A stretch of 64,000 bases of DNA, from contig NZ_FTMD01000003.1 of NCBI RefSeq assembly GCF_900156155.1, positions 248,001 to 312,000 on the forward strand, read 5' to 3'. The DNA is from Aromatoleum tolulyticum (lineage in GTDB: Bacteria; Pseudomonadota; Gammaproteobacteria; Burkholderiales; Rhodocyclaceae). A model generated the notes under the pieces. The model made no database searches and was not told where the DNA came from. It worked only from the letters and a program-made list of their open reading frames with translations. Position numbers and translations under genes: made by a program. The stretch's first letter is position 1; each line of letters begins with the position of its first letter. Below are positions 10,803 through 19,507 of the stretch, piece after piece.

Positions 10803-12194
10803 TCAGATGACCTTCGAATAGCGCGCGCGCTCGCGGTCGGAGCGCAGGTAGCGGTCGAACACCATCGCGATGCCGCGCACCAGCAGACGCCCGGGGGGCA
10901 GCACGCTGATCCACTTGTCGCTGACCTTCAGCAGGCCGGCCTCCTCCATCGCCTTCAGATCCTCGAGTTCGTCGGCAAAGTATTCGTCGAACTTGATCAG
11001 GTGCGCGATCTCGATCGAGTCGATCGACAGCTCGAAATGGCACATCAGGGCCTGAATGATCGAACGGCGCAGCAGGTCGTCGGCGGTAAGCTCGATGCCG
11101 CGCAGGACGGGCAGCTCGTCGCGATCGAGGGCGTCGTAGTACTCGTCGAGCGTCTTCACGTTCTGCGCGTACACCGGGCCGATCTTGCCGATCGCCGAAA
11201 CGCCGAACGCCAGCAGGTCGCACTCGGCCTGCGTCGAATAGCCCTGGAAATTGCGGTGCAGACGCCCCTGGCGCTGGGCGATCGTCAGCTCGTCCTCCGG
11301 CTTCGCGAAGTGGTCCATGCCGATATAGACGTAGCCCGCCTCGGTCAGGCGGCGGATCGCCAGCTGCAGGATCTGCAGCTTGGTGTCCGACGTCGGCATG
11401 TCGTTGATCGCGATGCGACGCTGCGGCTTGAACAGGCCCGGCAGGTGCGCGTAGCTGTACAGGGAGATGCGATCGGGCGACAGCTCCAGCACCTGTTCGA
11501 GCGTGCGGTTGAAGCTGATGATGTTCTGGCGCGGCAGGCCGTAGATCAGGTCCATGCTGATCGACTTGAAGCCGGTGGCACGGGCAGCGTCGATGACGAG
11601 CTTGGTCTCGTCGTAGCTCTGGATGCGGTTGACCGCCTCCTGCACGTCTTCGTTGAAGTCCTGCACCCCGACGCTCATGCGGTTGAAGCCGAGGTCGGCG
11701 AGCAGCTTCACGGTGTCGAAATCGACCTTGCGCGGATCGACTTCGATCGAGTATTCGCCGTTCGGCACCAGCGTGAAGCGCTTGCGCACCGAATCCATGA
11801 GCTGGCGCAGCTCGTCGTGGGACAGGAAGGTCGGCGTGCCACCGCCGAGGTGCAGCTGCGTCACCTGATGGCTGCCGCCCAGTGCGGCAGCCTGCATCTC
11901 GATTTCCTTGTCGAGATATTTCAGGTACTTGGCCGAGCGCGCATGATCCTTGGTGATGATCTTGTTGCAGGCGCAGTAGTAGCAGATCGTGTTACAGAAC
12001 GGGATGTGGAAGTATAATGAGAGCGGTTTACTCACGCCCCCAACACCGCGTTGCGCCAGCCAGTCCCGCAATGCACGGGCATCGAACGCTTCGACGAAGC
12101 GATCGGCCGTCGGGTAGGACGTGTAGCGCGGCCCGTTGATATCGAACCGACGAATCAACTGCTGGTCGAATACAAGATCTTTCTGACTGGTCAT
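10803..12194 (-). CDS. hemN: Oxygen-independent coproporphyrinogen III oxidase
   Basis: Radical-SAM enzyme that decarboxylates coproporphyrinogen III to protoporphyrinogen IX in haem synthesis without oxygen. 463 residues, normal length. The Fe-S motif is FCNTICYYCAC (CX3CX2CXC), preceded by LYFHIP; the GGGTPTFL glycine-rich SAM contact follows. The N-terminal RYTSYPTA matches true HemN rather than the HemW paralogue. ATG 12194 was chosen; ATG 12215 is 7 codons upstream and possible. An Fnr box lies at 12249-12262 between hemN and the divergent fnr, fitting oxygen control. Confidence 0.96.
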   Translation of the reverse strand: MTSQKDLVFDQQLIRRFDINGPRYTSYPTADRFVEAFDARALRDWLAQRGVGGVSKPLSLYFHIPFCNTICYYCACNKIITKDHARSAKYLKYLDKEIEMQAAALGGSHQVTQLHLGGGTPTFLSHDELRQLMDSVRKRFTLVPNGEYSIEVDPRKVDFDTVKLLADLGFNRMSVGVQDFNEDVQEAVNRIQSYDETKLVIDAARATGFKSISMDLIYGLPRQNIISFNRTLEQVLELSPDRISLYSYAHLPGLFKPQRRIAINDMPTSDTKLQILQLAIRRLTEAGYVYIGMDHFAKPEDELTIAQRQGRLHRNFQGYSTQAECDLLAFGVSAIGKIGPVYAQNVKTLDEYYDALDRDELPVLRGIELTADDLLRRSIIQALMCHFELSIDSIEIAHLIKFDEYFADELEDLKAMEEAGLLKVSDKWISVLPPGRLLVRGIAMVFDRYLRSDRERARYSKVI

Positions 12195-12248
12195 GGTTGT
12201 ATCGCTTGAGTGCATTCCGTACGATCTCAAAAAGCCGCAGTTTCGTGG

Positions 12249-12262
12249 TTGACGTGGATCAA
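12249..12262. promoter_or_regulatory. Fnr/Anr box between hemN and fnr
   Basis: TTGACGTGGATCAA matches the Fnr consensus TTGAT-N4-ATCAA in 9 of 10 positions. It is 55 bases before the hemN ATG and 60 before the fnr GTG. No strong -10 sits at -41.5 in either direction, so whether it activates hemN, autoregulates fnr, or both is open. Confidence 0.8.
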
Positions 12263-12321
12263 CGGTCCATTCCGCCGGGCGCCTGCCACTTCTCGGTCGA
12301 CGTAGAAGGAACAATATTATC

Positions 12322-13068
12322 GTGCAAATGAAGGCGACGGTGCCGATTACAGTTGCGAGTCTGAAGGTCGCATGCTCCCAGTGCAATCTGGTCGAGTTGT
12401 GCCTGCCGTTCGGGATGTCGGAATCGGAAATCGACCGTCTCGACGAACTCGTCGGCGCGCGTCGCAAGATCAAGCGGCAGCAGAATCTGTATCGCGCGGG
12501 CGATCCCTTCGAAGCGATCTACGCGATCCGCGCCGGCTCGTTCAAGACCGACGTGCTGCTCGAGGACGGACGCGAACAGGTCACCGGCTTCCAGATGACC
12601 GGCGAGATGCTGGGCCTCGACGGCATCAGCACCGAAACCCATTCGTGCAACGCGATTGCGCTGGAGGACAGCGAAGTCTGCGTGATCGCGTACAGTAAGC
12701 TCGAAGAGCTGTCGCGCGTGGTCGAGGGGCTGCAGCTGCAGTTCCACAAGGTGATGAGCCGCGAAATCGTGCGCGACCATGGCGTGATGACCCTCCTCGG
12801 CTCGATGCGAGCGGAAGAGCGGCTGGCGGCCTTCCTGCTCAACATGTCCCAACGTTTCACGGCGCGCGGCTTCTCTCCCGCGGAGTTCCACCTCCGCATG
12901 ACCCGAGAGGAGATCGGCTCCTATCTGGGCCTCAAGCTCGAAACGGTGTCACGCGCCTTTTCAAAGTTCCAGGACGAAGGCCTGATCGCGGTGCAACAGA
13001 AGCACATCCGCATCCTCGACATCGTCGGCCTGAAGCGGCTGATCCAGCACCCGTCGCCGCGCCCCTGA
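12322..13068 (+). CDS. fnr: Fnr/Anr oxygen-sensing transcription regulator
   Basis: 248 residues. Cysteines 18, 21, 27 (ACSQCNLVELC) and 109 (THSCN) match the four [4Fe-4S] ligands of Fnr, so this is an oxygen sensor and the likely master regulator of the boxes in this window. A cNMP-type beta-roll (about 35-150) is followed by an HTH with the recognition segment EIGSYLGLKLETVSRAFSKF, whose E--SR contacts the TTGAT half-site. The start is GTG 12322 (GAAGGA 11 bases upstream) or ATG 12328 two codons later. Divergent from hemN. Confidence 0.96.
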   Translation: MQMKATVPITVASLKVACSQCNLVELCLPFGMSESEIDRLDELVGARRKIKRQQNLYRAGDPFEAIYAIRAGSFKTDVLLEDGREQVTGFQMTGEMLGLDGISTETHSCNAIALEDSEVCVIAYSKLEELSRVVEGLQLQFHKVMSREIVRDHGVMTLLGSMRAEERLAAFLLNMSQRFTARGFSPAEFHLRMTREEIGSYLGLKLETVSRAFSKFQDEGLIAVQQKHIRILDIVGLKRLIQHPSPRP

Positions 13069-13111
13069 AGGGGCCTCCCCCTTCGTCCGGCCGATCCGTC
13101 CGCGTCGTGCG

Positions 13112-13642
13112 CTATTGACGCCGCCGCGCAGTCATCGTTCCCGACAGGGCGGCGATATCCTCCTCGGAAAGCAGACCGCGAGCGATCGGCAGCAGTTCGC
13201 CCTCTTCGCGCTGGATGTGGCGACGGTAGGCGTCGGCAAACTCCTCGACATCCGCAGGCGACAGATCGGCGTGTTCGCCGGCGGCGATGCGCTCGAGCCG
13301 TGCCCGCATCCGCGCCCAGCCGGCAAAGAGCCTCTGGTGGTCGGCCAGGATCCAGTCGATGAGCGTGCCGAGTTCGGCGCGCCGGGCGTCATCGGCACGC
13401 GCCCGCAGGACGGGGAAGAGGTCGTCCTCCTCGTCCTGATGGTGCTTCACCGCAGCGATATCGAAGTAGCGCATCACGTTGACTGCCGCCTGCCGTGCCT
13501 GCTTGTCCGGACCATGCTCCGGGAGCCATGCGGCAAGCCGCGCGAGGGTCGCAAGTTGCGCCTGCAGGCGCTCGTGGCAGGCTTCGAGCATCTCGAGGGG
13601 CGTCTCGAAACCCGGGGACGAAGGAATCAGCGAATCGGTCAT
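13112..13642 (-). CDS. Hemerythrin-like HHE domain protein
   Basis: 176 residues, all-helical. Histidine and acidic ligands expected of a di-iron HHE domain occur in HHQDEEDDLFPVL, DHQRLF and HIQREEGELLPIA. Such proteins bind O2 or NO, or help repair Fe-S damage. ATG 13642 overlaps the stop of the upstream SirB gene by ATGA, so translation is coupled. It is the last gene of the nnrS-sirB-hemerythrin operon, next to fnr and dnr, suggesting a role in nitrosative or redox stress (inference). Confidence 0.87.
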   Translation of the reverse strand: MTDSLIPSSPGFETPLEMLEACHERLQAQLATLARLAAWLPEHGPDKQARQAAVNVMRYFDIAAVKHHQDEEDDLFPVLRARADDARRAELGTLIDWILADHQRLFAGWARMRARLERIAAGEHADLSPADVEEFADAYRRHIQREEGELLPIARGLLSEEDIAALSGTMTARRRQ

Positions 13643-14037
13643 CCGAATACTCCGGCAAACGCGAGGAATCCTGCCGGGTTCTTGCTCAGAGCCACCGACA
13701 CGATCCACGAAAAGGTTAGCACGGCCGCGAGCAGCGCCAGCACTCGGACGCGCATGGTGCGCCCCCAACGCAGCGCGGTCGCGCCGAGAAGAATATAGAC
13801 GACCAGCGCGACGACCTTCGCGGTGACCCACGGCGCAACGAAGGGATACTGGCCGCTCATGGTCGCGAGCATGATCGCGCTGCCGAGAAACACGGTGTCG
13901 ATGACGTGCGGCAGGGTGCGCGTGACGCGGTGATCCAGCAGCGGACTGCGCCGCATCATCCAGACGCCCTGCAGCACGAATCCGCTGATGCTCAGGGCCG
14001 CGCACAGGATGTGCAGGTGCTTGATCGCCAGATACAT
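13639..14037 (-). CDS. SirB-family membrane protein
   Basis: 132 residues with four predicted membrane helices: MYLAIKHLHILCAALSISGF, an ATM-containing segment, VVALVVYILLGATAL and VLALLAAVLTFSWIVSVAL. Conserved KHLH at the N-terminus and LPHVIDT in the loop match the SirB family, whose biochemical function is not settled. The stop overlaps the hemerythrin start by 4 bases, and the start is 5 bases after the nnrS stop, so all three are one operon. ATG 14037 was chosen because the family begins there. Confidence 0.85.
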   Translation of the reverse strand: MYLAIKHLHILCAALSISGFVLQGVWMMRRSPLLDHRVTRTLPHVIDTVFLGSAIMLATMSGQYPFVAPWVTAKVVALVVYILLGATALRWGRTMRVRVLALLAAVLTFSWIVSVALSKNPAGFLAFAGVFG

Positions 14038-14042
14038 CGCGC

Positions 14043-15266
14043 TCAGCCCGGGCGTCCGTCGCTGCGCGGGCGCCAGTAGATCGGCAGATAGCGCGACGCC
14101 CACGCGCCGAACACGCCCAGCCAGCCGAGCACGGCCAGCAGCATGACGATCGCCGACCAGCCCGCGGGAACAAGTTCTGCGGCAATGCGCGCGACGACCA
14201 CGACTTCGAGACCAAGGAACAGCGCCCAGGTCAGGCGATCCGCGGCGAGCTTGCGCCCCGAGTGCCCGAGAGTCACCCGCGACACCATCGCCATCAGGAC
14301 GGAGCCGAAGAATCCGACGCCCAGCGCATGCAGCGGCGCCATGCCCAGCACGCTGTAGCCCAGCAGCGACGCAACCCCCTGGATGGCGAAGAGCGTCAGC
14401 GCAATTCCAAGCCAGAGAAAACCGATGTGCAGCATCCCCAGCAGCGGCACCTTCATGGCCGGCACCGGCCTCCACTGCCGCGACAACCACAGGGCTGCAT
14501 AGGCGGCGGGCGCGTCGACGATCCAGCGCAGCGACAGCCATCCCGCCACATCGAGCGCGGCGTGCAGGACGCTGCCGCCGACGACCAGGACCAGTACCCA
14601 CAGGGGACGCACCATCACGTAGGCCGGGATCACGCTGCTCGAAAAGAACGGCACCATGCGATGACACACGCCGAAGAACACCGGCAGCAGCGAGCAGAAC
14701 ACGGCAACTTCGATCGCGATGCGCCCCCAGACGGGGTTGCCGCTCAGCGCAAAGCCGAGCCAAGCGAGGACTGCGGCCATTCCGGCGATCATCGCATAGC
14801 ACACGAGGCGGGCATGCAGCGCCTCCAGGTCGCCGTGATGTGCGACCTGCCACAGGATGCGCTGCATCCCGCCCCATCCGAGAAACACCAGCACCAAACC
14901 CGGGACGGCGACACCGGGCACGATCATGCCCACGATGATCAGCGCCCATCCTGCCGCCAGCAGGCGCCAGGCCCATAGCCAGCGTCCTGACGCAATCTTG
15001 TCATAGCCCTGCCAGCGCGGCATGGCGGTGAGGAGAAAACCGAACATGAAGAACGGAAACACGCCGCTCGTCACGAGCAGGGCGTGCATCCACCCCGGAG
15101 GGAGCGCCCAGCCGATCGTCGGCAGCAACCCCGCGCGGGCACCGAGTTCCGCCGCCCACATCGCAAAGCTCACGAGAAGCATCACCGCGCCGGACAGGAA
15201 CATTGTCCGGTGCGGTGCGACAAACAGCATGAACGAGGTTGAAGCCGGCTTCGCGTGAGCTTGCAT
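14043..15266 (-). CDS. nnrS: NnrS-family haem-copper membrane protein
   Basis: 407 residues, about 12 membrane helices. NnrS proteins bind haem and copper and protect the cell against NO during denitrification. Family features seen: FFMFGFLLTAMPRW, a conserved HARL segment, FFGVCHRMVPFFSSSVIP, and HALGVGFFGSVLMAMVSRVTLGHSG with conserved histidines. ATG 15266 has AGGAGA. First gene of the operon with sirB and the hemerythrin gene, and divergent from a Dnr-type regulator that probably controls it, although no clear Fnr/Dnr box is visible in the 103-base gap. Confidence 0.93.
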   Translation of the reverse strand: MQAHAKPASTSFMLFVAPHRTMFLSGAVMLLVSFAMWAAELGARAGLLPTIGWALPPGWMHALLVTSGVFPFFMFGFLLTAMPRWQGYDKIASGRWLWAWRLLAAGWALIIVGMIVPGVAVPGLVLVFLGWGGMQRILWQVAHHGDLEALHARLVCYAMIAGMAAVLAWLGFALSGNPVWGRIAIEVAVFCSLLPVFFGVCHRMVPFFSSSVIPAYVMVRPLWVLVLVVGGSVLHAALDVAGWLSLRWIVDAPAAYAALWLSRQWRPVPAMKVPLLGMLHIGFLWLGIALTLFAIQGVASLLGYSVLGMAPLHALGVGFFGSVLMAMVSRVTLGHSGRKLAADRLTWALFLGLEVVVVARIAAELVPAGWSAIVMLLAVLGWLGVFGAWASRYLPIYWRPRSDGRPG

Positions 15267-15337
15267 CTTGTCTCCTGTCGCCCCCAGCGGAGACAGTCTG
15301 CGGGACGCCGGATCGCGGCCCGTGCCGGGTTGCGGGT

Positions 15338-15343
15338 TAAAAT
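15338..15343 (+). promoter_or_regulatory. -10 element for dnr
   Basis: TAAAAT on the plus strand, 27 bases before the dnr ATG. No clear -35. Confidence 0.35.
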
Positions 15344-15369
15344 GCACGAGTTTCTCCACGGAGTCCGAG

Positions 15370-16056
15370 ATGTCCAACCGTCCAGTCGATATTCCCACTG
15401 CACTGCGCCAGGTTTCTTTCTTCAGCGAACTGACCGCAGAGGAGATCGACCGTGTTGCCCGCTTCACCCGCGAACGCCACCTCGAGAAGGGCGAAATCCT
15501 TTTCCAGCGCGGCGATCCCGTGCATGGCTTCTACTACGTCGTCTCGGGTCAGATGAAGCTCGCGGTGTCGTCGGCGCAGGGCAACGAAAAGGTGGTCGAG
15601 ATCATCAGCCCGATGCACACCTTCGGCGAGGCCGTGATGTTCCTCAACCGACCCTACCCGGTTTTCGCGGAAGCCCTCACGTCCACGCATCTGCTGCACA
15701 TCGGCCAGGCGGTGGTCTCCGAGCTCATCGACCAAGATCCGGGATTTGCGCGCAAACTCCTCGCCGGCATGGCAATCCGCCTGCACGGCATGATCCAGGA
15801 CGTCGAAACCTATTCCCTGCGCTCGAGCATGCAGCGAGTGATCGGCTACCTGCTGCAACAGGTCGACGGCGAAAGCGGCGTCGCCTGCGACATCGCCCTG
15901 CCGACCAGCAAGCAGGTCATCGCCTCGCGGCTCAATCTGACGCCCGAAACGCTGTCGCGCATCTTTCACGACCTGTCCGAAGCGGGACTCATCACGGTAC
16001 ACGGCAAACACATCTCCCTGCTGGACCCCGCCCGCCTGGCACGCCACCAGGGCTGA
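15370..16056 (+). CDS. dnr: Dnr/NnrR-type Crp/Fnr-family regulator
   Basis: 228 residues. Lacks the N-terminal Fnr cysteines, so it is not an Fe-S oxygen sensor. Beta-roll (about 15-120: GEILFQRGDPVHGFYYVVSG, FGEAVMFLNRPYPVFAEA), a long dimer helix, and an HTH (SKQVIASRLNLTPETLSRIFHDL) with ETLSR for recognition of TTGA half-sites. This is the Dnr/NnrR subgroup that senses NO through haem and activates nir, nor and nnrS genes. ATG 15370 follows CGGAG. Divergent from nnrS, which fits the assignment. Its 3' end faces a Fnr-type box and a possible antisense promoter. Confidence 0.87.
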   Translation: MSNRPVDIPTALRQVSFFSELTAEEIDRVARFTRERHLEKGEILFQRGDPVHGFYYVVSGQMKLAVSSAQGNEKVVEIISPMHTFGEAVMFLNRPYPVFAEALTSTHLLHIGQAVVSELIDQDPGFARKLLAGMAIRLHGMIQDVETYSLRSSMQRVIGYLLQQVDGESGVACDIALPTSKQVIASRLNLTPETLSRIFHDLSEAGLITVHGKHISLLDPARLARHQG

Positions 16057-16085
16057 CCGGCACCCGTTGGCGGGGATTGCCAGGG

Positions 16086-16127
16086 ATTCTCGGTGCGCAG
16101 CCCCCAGGTGACCTTGACAGGGGTCAA
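16086..16127 (-). promoter_or_regulatory. Fnr/Dnr-type box with possible minus-strand -10, between convergent genes
   Basis: TTGACAGGGGTCAA (16114-16127) lies downstream of both dnr and phaC, where no gene start needs it. On the minus strand GAGAAT (16086-16091, 4 of 6 to TATAAT) is placed so that a start at 16079 puts the box centre at exactly -41.5. A transcript would run antisense into the dnr 3' end. Confidence 0.5.
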
Positions 16128-16172
16128 TCGGGCGGAGCCGCCCCCGGATTCTCCCGCTGACCGGAGGGCGGA

Positions 16173-17924
16173 TCAGCGCTCGAGGACGTATCGGCCGGGC
16201 GCCTTTGCAAGTTCTGGAAATGCCGCGGACGCGGCCGGGCGGGCCTCGACGAGCTCGCCGCAACGCGGCTTGAGCCAGCCCATCCAGTCGTTCCACCAGC
16301 TGCCTTCATGCGCTTCCGCGTGCTTGCGCCAGTCGTCCGCCTTGTCCGTGCGGCGGGCTGCCGCCGCCCAGTACTTGCGCTTCGGCGGATTCACCGGCGG
16401 GTTGACTATGCCGAGGATGTGGCCCGAACTCGACAGCACGAAACGACGCGGCCCCGTGACGAGGTTGTTGATGCGATACGCCTGCTCCCATGGGGCGATA
16501 TGATCGTCTTCGGCGGCGACGGCATACAGCGGCTGCACGATGCGCGACAGATCGATCGGCTGCCCCGATATCGTCAGCCCATCCACTTCGATCAGGCGAT
16601 TCTCCAGGTAGAGTTCGCGCAGGTACCACGAATGCATCGCGTAAGGCATGCGCGTGGCGTCCATGTTCCAGTACAGCACGTCGAAGGGCGCAGGCGCCTC
16701 GCCATACAGCCAGCCGTGCACGACATAGTGCCAGATCAGGCTGTTGGAGCGGAGCAGACGGAAGGCGGAAGCCATTTCCTTGCCTTCGAGGAAGCCCTTG
16801 CGGGCCATGTTCTCCGACAGGTAGCGGACGCTCGCGCCGTCGATGAACACCTCGATGTCGCCCGGTCGATGGAAATCGACCAGGGTCGTGAACAGAGTCC
16901 AGTCGGCCACCGGCACCTCGTCCGCGGCAAAGCGGCGGTTTGCCCATGCCATATACATCGCGAGGGCGGTGCCGCCGATGCAGTAACCGACCGCATGCAC
17001 CTTCGGCGCACCGGTGAAGCTGCGCGCCGTTTCGACGATGGCGTGGACGCCATCCTCCAGATAACTGTCGAAGGTGACGTCGCGCATCGACTGATCGGGG
17101 TTCTTCCAGCTCGTGATGAACACATCCAACCCCTGATCCAGCAGGTAGCGGACCATGCTCTTCTTCGGCGTGAGATCGAGGATGTAGAACTTGTTGATCC
17201 ACGGCGTGACGATCACGACCGGCTCGGCGTGCACTTTCGGTTGTGTAGGCGCGTAGTGGATCACCTCGAGCAGACGGTTGCGGAAGACGACCGATCCCTC
17301 GGTCGTGCCCAGCGTGACCCCCACCTTGAAGTCACCCGGACTGCTCAGGCGGATCTCGCCCGCCTCGAGGTCCGCGAGCATGTTGCGCACACCGCTGGCA
17401 AGGCTCTCGCCTTTCGTCTCGACGGCCTTGCGGATGGCAACCGGGTTTGTCCAGAAGAAATTGGTCGGTGCGACGGCGTTGAGCCACTTCCGCCACCAGA
17501 ACGCGGCACGGCGTCGCTCCTTGCTCGAGAGTCCCGGCGTGTCGAAGAGCATGTCCTGCATGTGGTGCGTGAACGCGAGGTACCACTCCTTCGTCAGGTC
17601 CCACGTCGCCGAGTCGGTCCACACGGAATCGGAAAAGCGCGCATCGTCTGCGTTGGGAACGACCGGATCCCTGCTGACCAAGCCCATCGCGCGGCAGGCG
17701 GAATGCCATTGCAGGCGCCACAGGTCGCTCGAAAGCTCAACCATGCGCTCCGCGAACTCCTGGGGATGAGAAAACCATGCGAGTTGCGCATGCACGATGG
17801 GTGCCGCCATCCCCAGCGGATCGAGACTTCCTTCGACGCTGTCGTGGATCTCTCGCAGCGCCCGACGGACGGACCGAGGGGAATCGCCCGCACCGTGCTT
17901 CCTGTTTGTCGTTCCATTCTTCAT
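16173..17924 (-). CDS. phaC: Class I poly(3-hydroxyalkanoate) synthase
   Basis: 583 residues. Polymerises hydroxyacyl-CoA into PHA storage granules. The lipase-like box GYCIGG holds the nucleophile Cys315; the other triad residues are Asp474 (AEDDHIAPW) and His502 (SSGHILGIVNPP). The N-terminal helical region and NPVAIRKAVET/NML block are as in the single-subunit (class I) enzymes. AGGAG precedes ATG 17924. It is 29 bases downstream of the beta-CASP hydrolase gene on the same strand. No phaA, phaB or phaP is adjacent, so it may be a second, oxygen-regulated PhaC rather than the main pha operon. Confidence 0.95.
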   Translation of the reverse strand: MKNGTTNRKHGAGDSPRSVRRALREIHDSVEGSLDPLGMAAPIVHAQLAWFSHPQEFAERMVELSSDLWRLQWHSACRAMGLVSRDPVVPNADDARFSDSVWTDSATWDLTKEWYLAFTHHMQDMLFDTPGLSSKERRRAAFWWRKWLNAVAPTNFFWTNPVAIRKAVETKGESLASGVRNMLADLEAGEIRLSSPGDFKVGVTLGTTEGSVVFRNRLLEVIHYAPTQPKVHAEPVVIVTPWINKFYILDLTPKKSMVRYLLDQGLDVFITSWKNPDQSMRDVTFDSYLEDGVHAIVETARSFTGAPKVHAVGYCIGGTALAMYMAWANRRFAADEVPVADWTLFTTLVDFHRPGDIEVFIDGASVRYLSENMARKGFLEGKEMASAFRLLRSNSLIWHYVVHGWLYGEAPAPFDVLYWNMDATRMPYAMHSWYLRELYLENRLIEVDGLTISGQPIDLSRIVQPLYAVAAEDDHIAPWEQAYRINNLVTGPRRFVLSSSGHILGIVNPPVNPPKRKYWAAAARRTDKADDWRKHAEAHEGSWWNDWMGWLKPRCGELVEARPAASAAFPELAKAPGRYVLER

Positions 17925-17953
17925 AGTCGACGCTCCTGCGCTCGCGATGACGC

Positions 17954-19363
17954 TCAGGTCAGACTATAGCAGCGCCTTGCAAGCGGGACCGTGACATGCG
18001 GCCAGCCCAGCCGCTCATCGATCGCATCGGCAAGCGCGGATGCGGCTTCCTGCTCACCATGCACGACAAACGTGTGTCGCGGCGGTCGCACGAAATTCGA
18101 CAGCCATGCCAGCAGGGCCGGCTGGTCGGCATGGGCGGACAGGCCGCCTATCGTGTGGATCGCCGCCCGCACCGGCACCCGCTCGCCGAACAGCGTGACC
18201 GCACGGGCCCCATCGACCAGGCGGCGGCCCAGCGTACCGGCCGCCTGGAATCCGCAGATCACGACACTGCATTCGCTGCGGTCGATGTTGTAGCGCAGAT
18301 GATGCTTGATGCGGCCGGCCTCGCACATGCCGCTGGCCGAGATGATCACCAGTCCCGAGCGCTCGTTGTTCAGAGCCTTCGACTCCTCCACATCCTGTAC
18401 GAACCTCACGCGCATGCGCTCGCCGTGGGCACGAATCCATGCCAGCAACTCGCGCGTTTCGTCGTCCCACAGTTCGTCGTAGCGCAGCGTAAGCTCCGTT
18501 ACCGATGACGCCATGGGCGAATCGACGACGACATCGAGCGCATCCAACTTGCCCTGACGCACGAGGTTTGCGAGCACGAACAGCATTTCCTGGGTGCGGC
18601 CGACAGCGAATGCGGGAATGATGACGTTTCCCTTCCTGCGCTCGAGCGTGTCGTGCAGGACGGCGAGCAGTTCCTTCTCGGTTTCGGCCATCGCACGGTG
18701 AGCGCGATTGCCGTAGGTCGACTCGACGACGAGGAAGTCCGCCTCCGGCACCCGAGTGGGGTCGCGGAGTACCGGCCTGGCCGGCTGCCCGAGGTCGCCG
18801 CTGAACACCACCTTGCGCCCGACGCCCCCCGACTCGATGTCGAGTTCGATCACCGCCGATCCGAGGATGTGCCCGGCGTCATGGAAACGGCAGCGGACGC
18901 CCGGGTGTGGATTCAGTTCTTCGCCGTACGACACCTTGCGCAGGCTGCCCAAACTCGCGCGCGCCTGGTTGACGGTATACAGCGGACCCGCCTCGTAGCC
19001 GCGCCGCAGATTCCTCTGGCGCTTGCCGCGGTTGATCCACTCCGCCTCCTTTTCCATGATGTGCGCCGAATCGAGCAACATCACGCCCAGCAGGTCCACG
19101 GTCGCCGCCGTGGCATAGATCTTTCCCCTGTAGCCGAGCGACACCAGCCGCGGGATAAGACCCGAGTGATCGAGATGGGCGTGCGTCAGGAGCACGAAGT
19201 CGATTCCGCGCAGATCGAAATCGAGCGCCTGCAGGTTCTTCCGGTCCGCATCCCGCCCGCCCTGGAACAGGCCGCAGTCGACGAGAAACGTGCCGCCATC
19301 GTAGTGCAGACGCGCACAAGAGCCGGTAACTTCCCCGGCAGCGCCGAAAAATGTCAGTTCCAT
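17954..19363 (-). CDS. Beta-CASP metallo-beta-lactamase-fold RNA-processing-type hydrolase
   Basis: 469 residues. The metallo-beta-lactamase core has the zinc motif HAHLDHSG near residue 57, DCGLFQGG before it, and a later DAGHILGSA. The beta-CASP insert follows (IIPAFAVGRTQEML, SPMASSVTELTLRY, ISASGMCEAGRIKHHL) with a final HTIGGLSAHADQ and FVVHGE. This is the Ysh1/CPSF-like RNA exonuclease family found in bacteria; substrate unknown. ATG 19363 is preceded by GGGAGG. Divergent from uspA across an Fnr box, and upstream of phaC in the same unit, suggesting anaerobic expression. Confidence 0.9.
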   Translation of the reverse strand: MELTFFGAAGEVTGSCARLHYDGGTFLVDCGLFQGGRDADRKNLQALDFDLRGIDFVLLTHAHLDHSGLIPRLVSLGYRGKIYATAATVDLLGVMLLDSAHIMEKEAEWINRGKRQRNLRRGYEAGPLYTVNQARASLGSLRKVSYGEELNPHPGVRCRFHDAGHILGSAVIELDIESGGVGRKVVFSGDLGQPARPVLRDPTRVPEADFLVVESTYGNRAHRAMAETEKELLAVLHDTLERRKGNVIIPAFAVGRTQEMLFVLANLVRQGKLDALDVVVDSPMASSVTELTLRYDELWDDETRELLAWIRAHGERMRVRFVQDVEESKALNNERSGLVIISASGMCEAGRIKHHLRYNIDRSECSVVICGFQAAGTLGRRLVDGARAVTLFGERVPVRAAIHTIGGLSAHADQPALLAWLSNFVRPPRHTFVVHGEQEAASALADAIDERLGWPHVTVPLARRCYSLT

Positions 19364-19410
19364 GCTGCCTCCCACATGACATTGACTGACCGGCGCGAGG
19401 GCGACGAAGC

Positions 19411-19424
19411 TTGACGGGAGTCAA
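19411..19424. promoter_or_regulatory. Fnr/Anr box between the beta-CASP gene and uspA
   Basis: TTGACGGGAGTCAA. For uspA its centre lies about 62 bases upstream of the start predicted from TATAAT, close to the class I position (-61.5). For the divergent gene no good -10 is found at -41.5. Confidence 0.72.
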
Positions 19425-19467
19425 CAGCCCGACAGCGTTATCGTCGCTTTCGCACAAGCGGGCTCGC

Positions 19468-19473
19468 TATAAT
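19468..19473 (+). promoter_or_regulatory. -10 element for uspA
   Basis: Perfect TATAAT on the plus strand, with predicted start near 19480 and a 28-nt leader to ATG 19508. No good -35, as expected for an Fnr-activated promoter. Confidence 0.6.
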
Positions 19474-19507
19474 CGACCTGTCCTTGCAAAACATTGGGAG
19501 ATGCACG

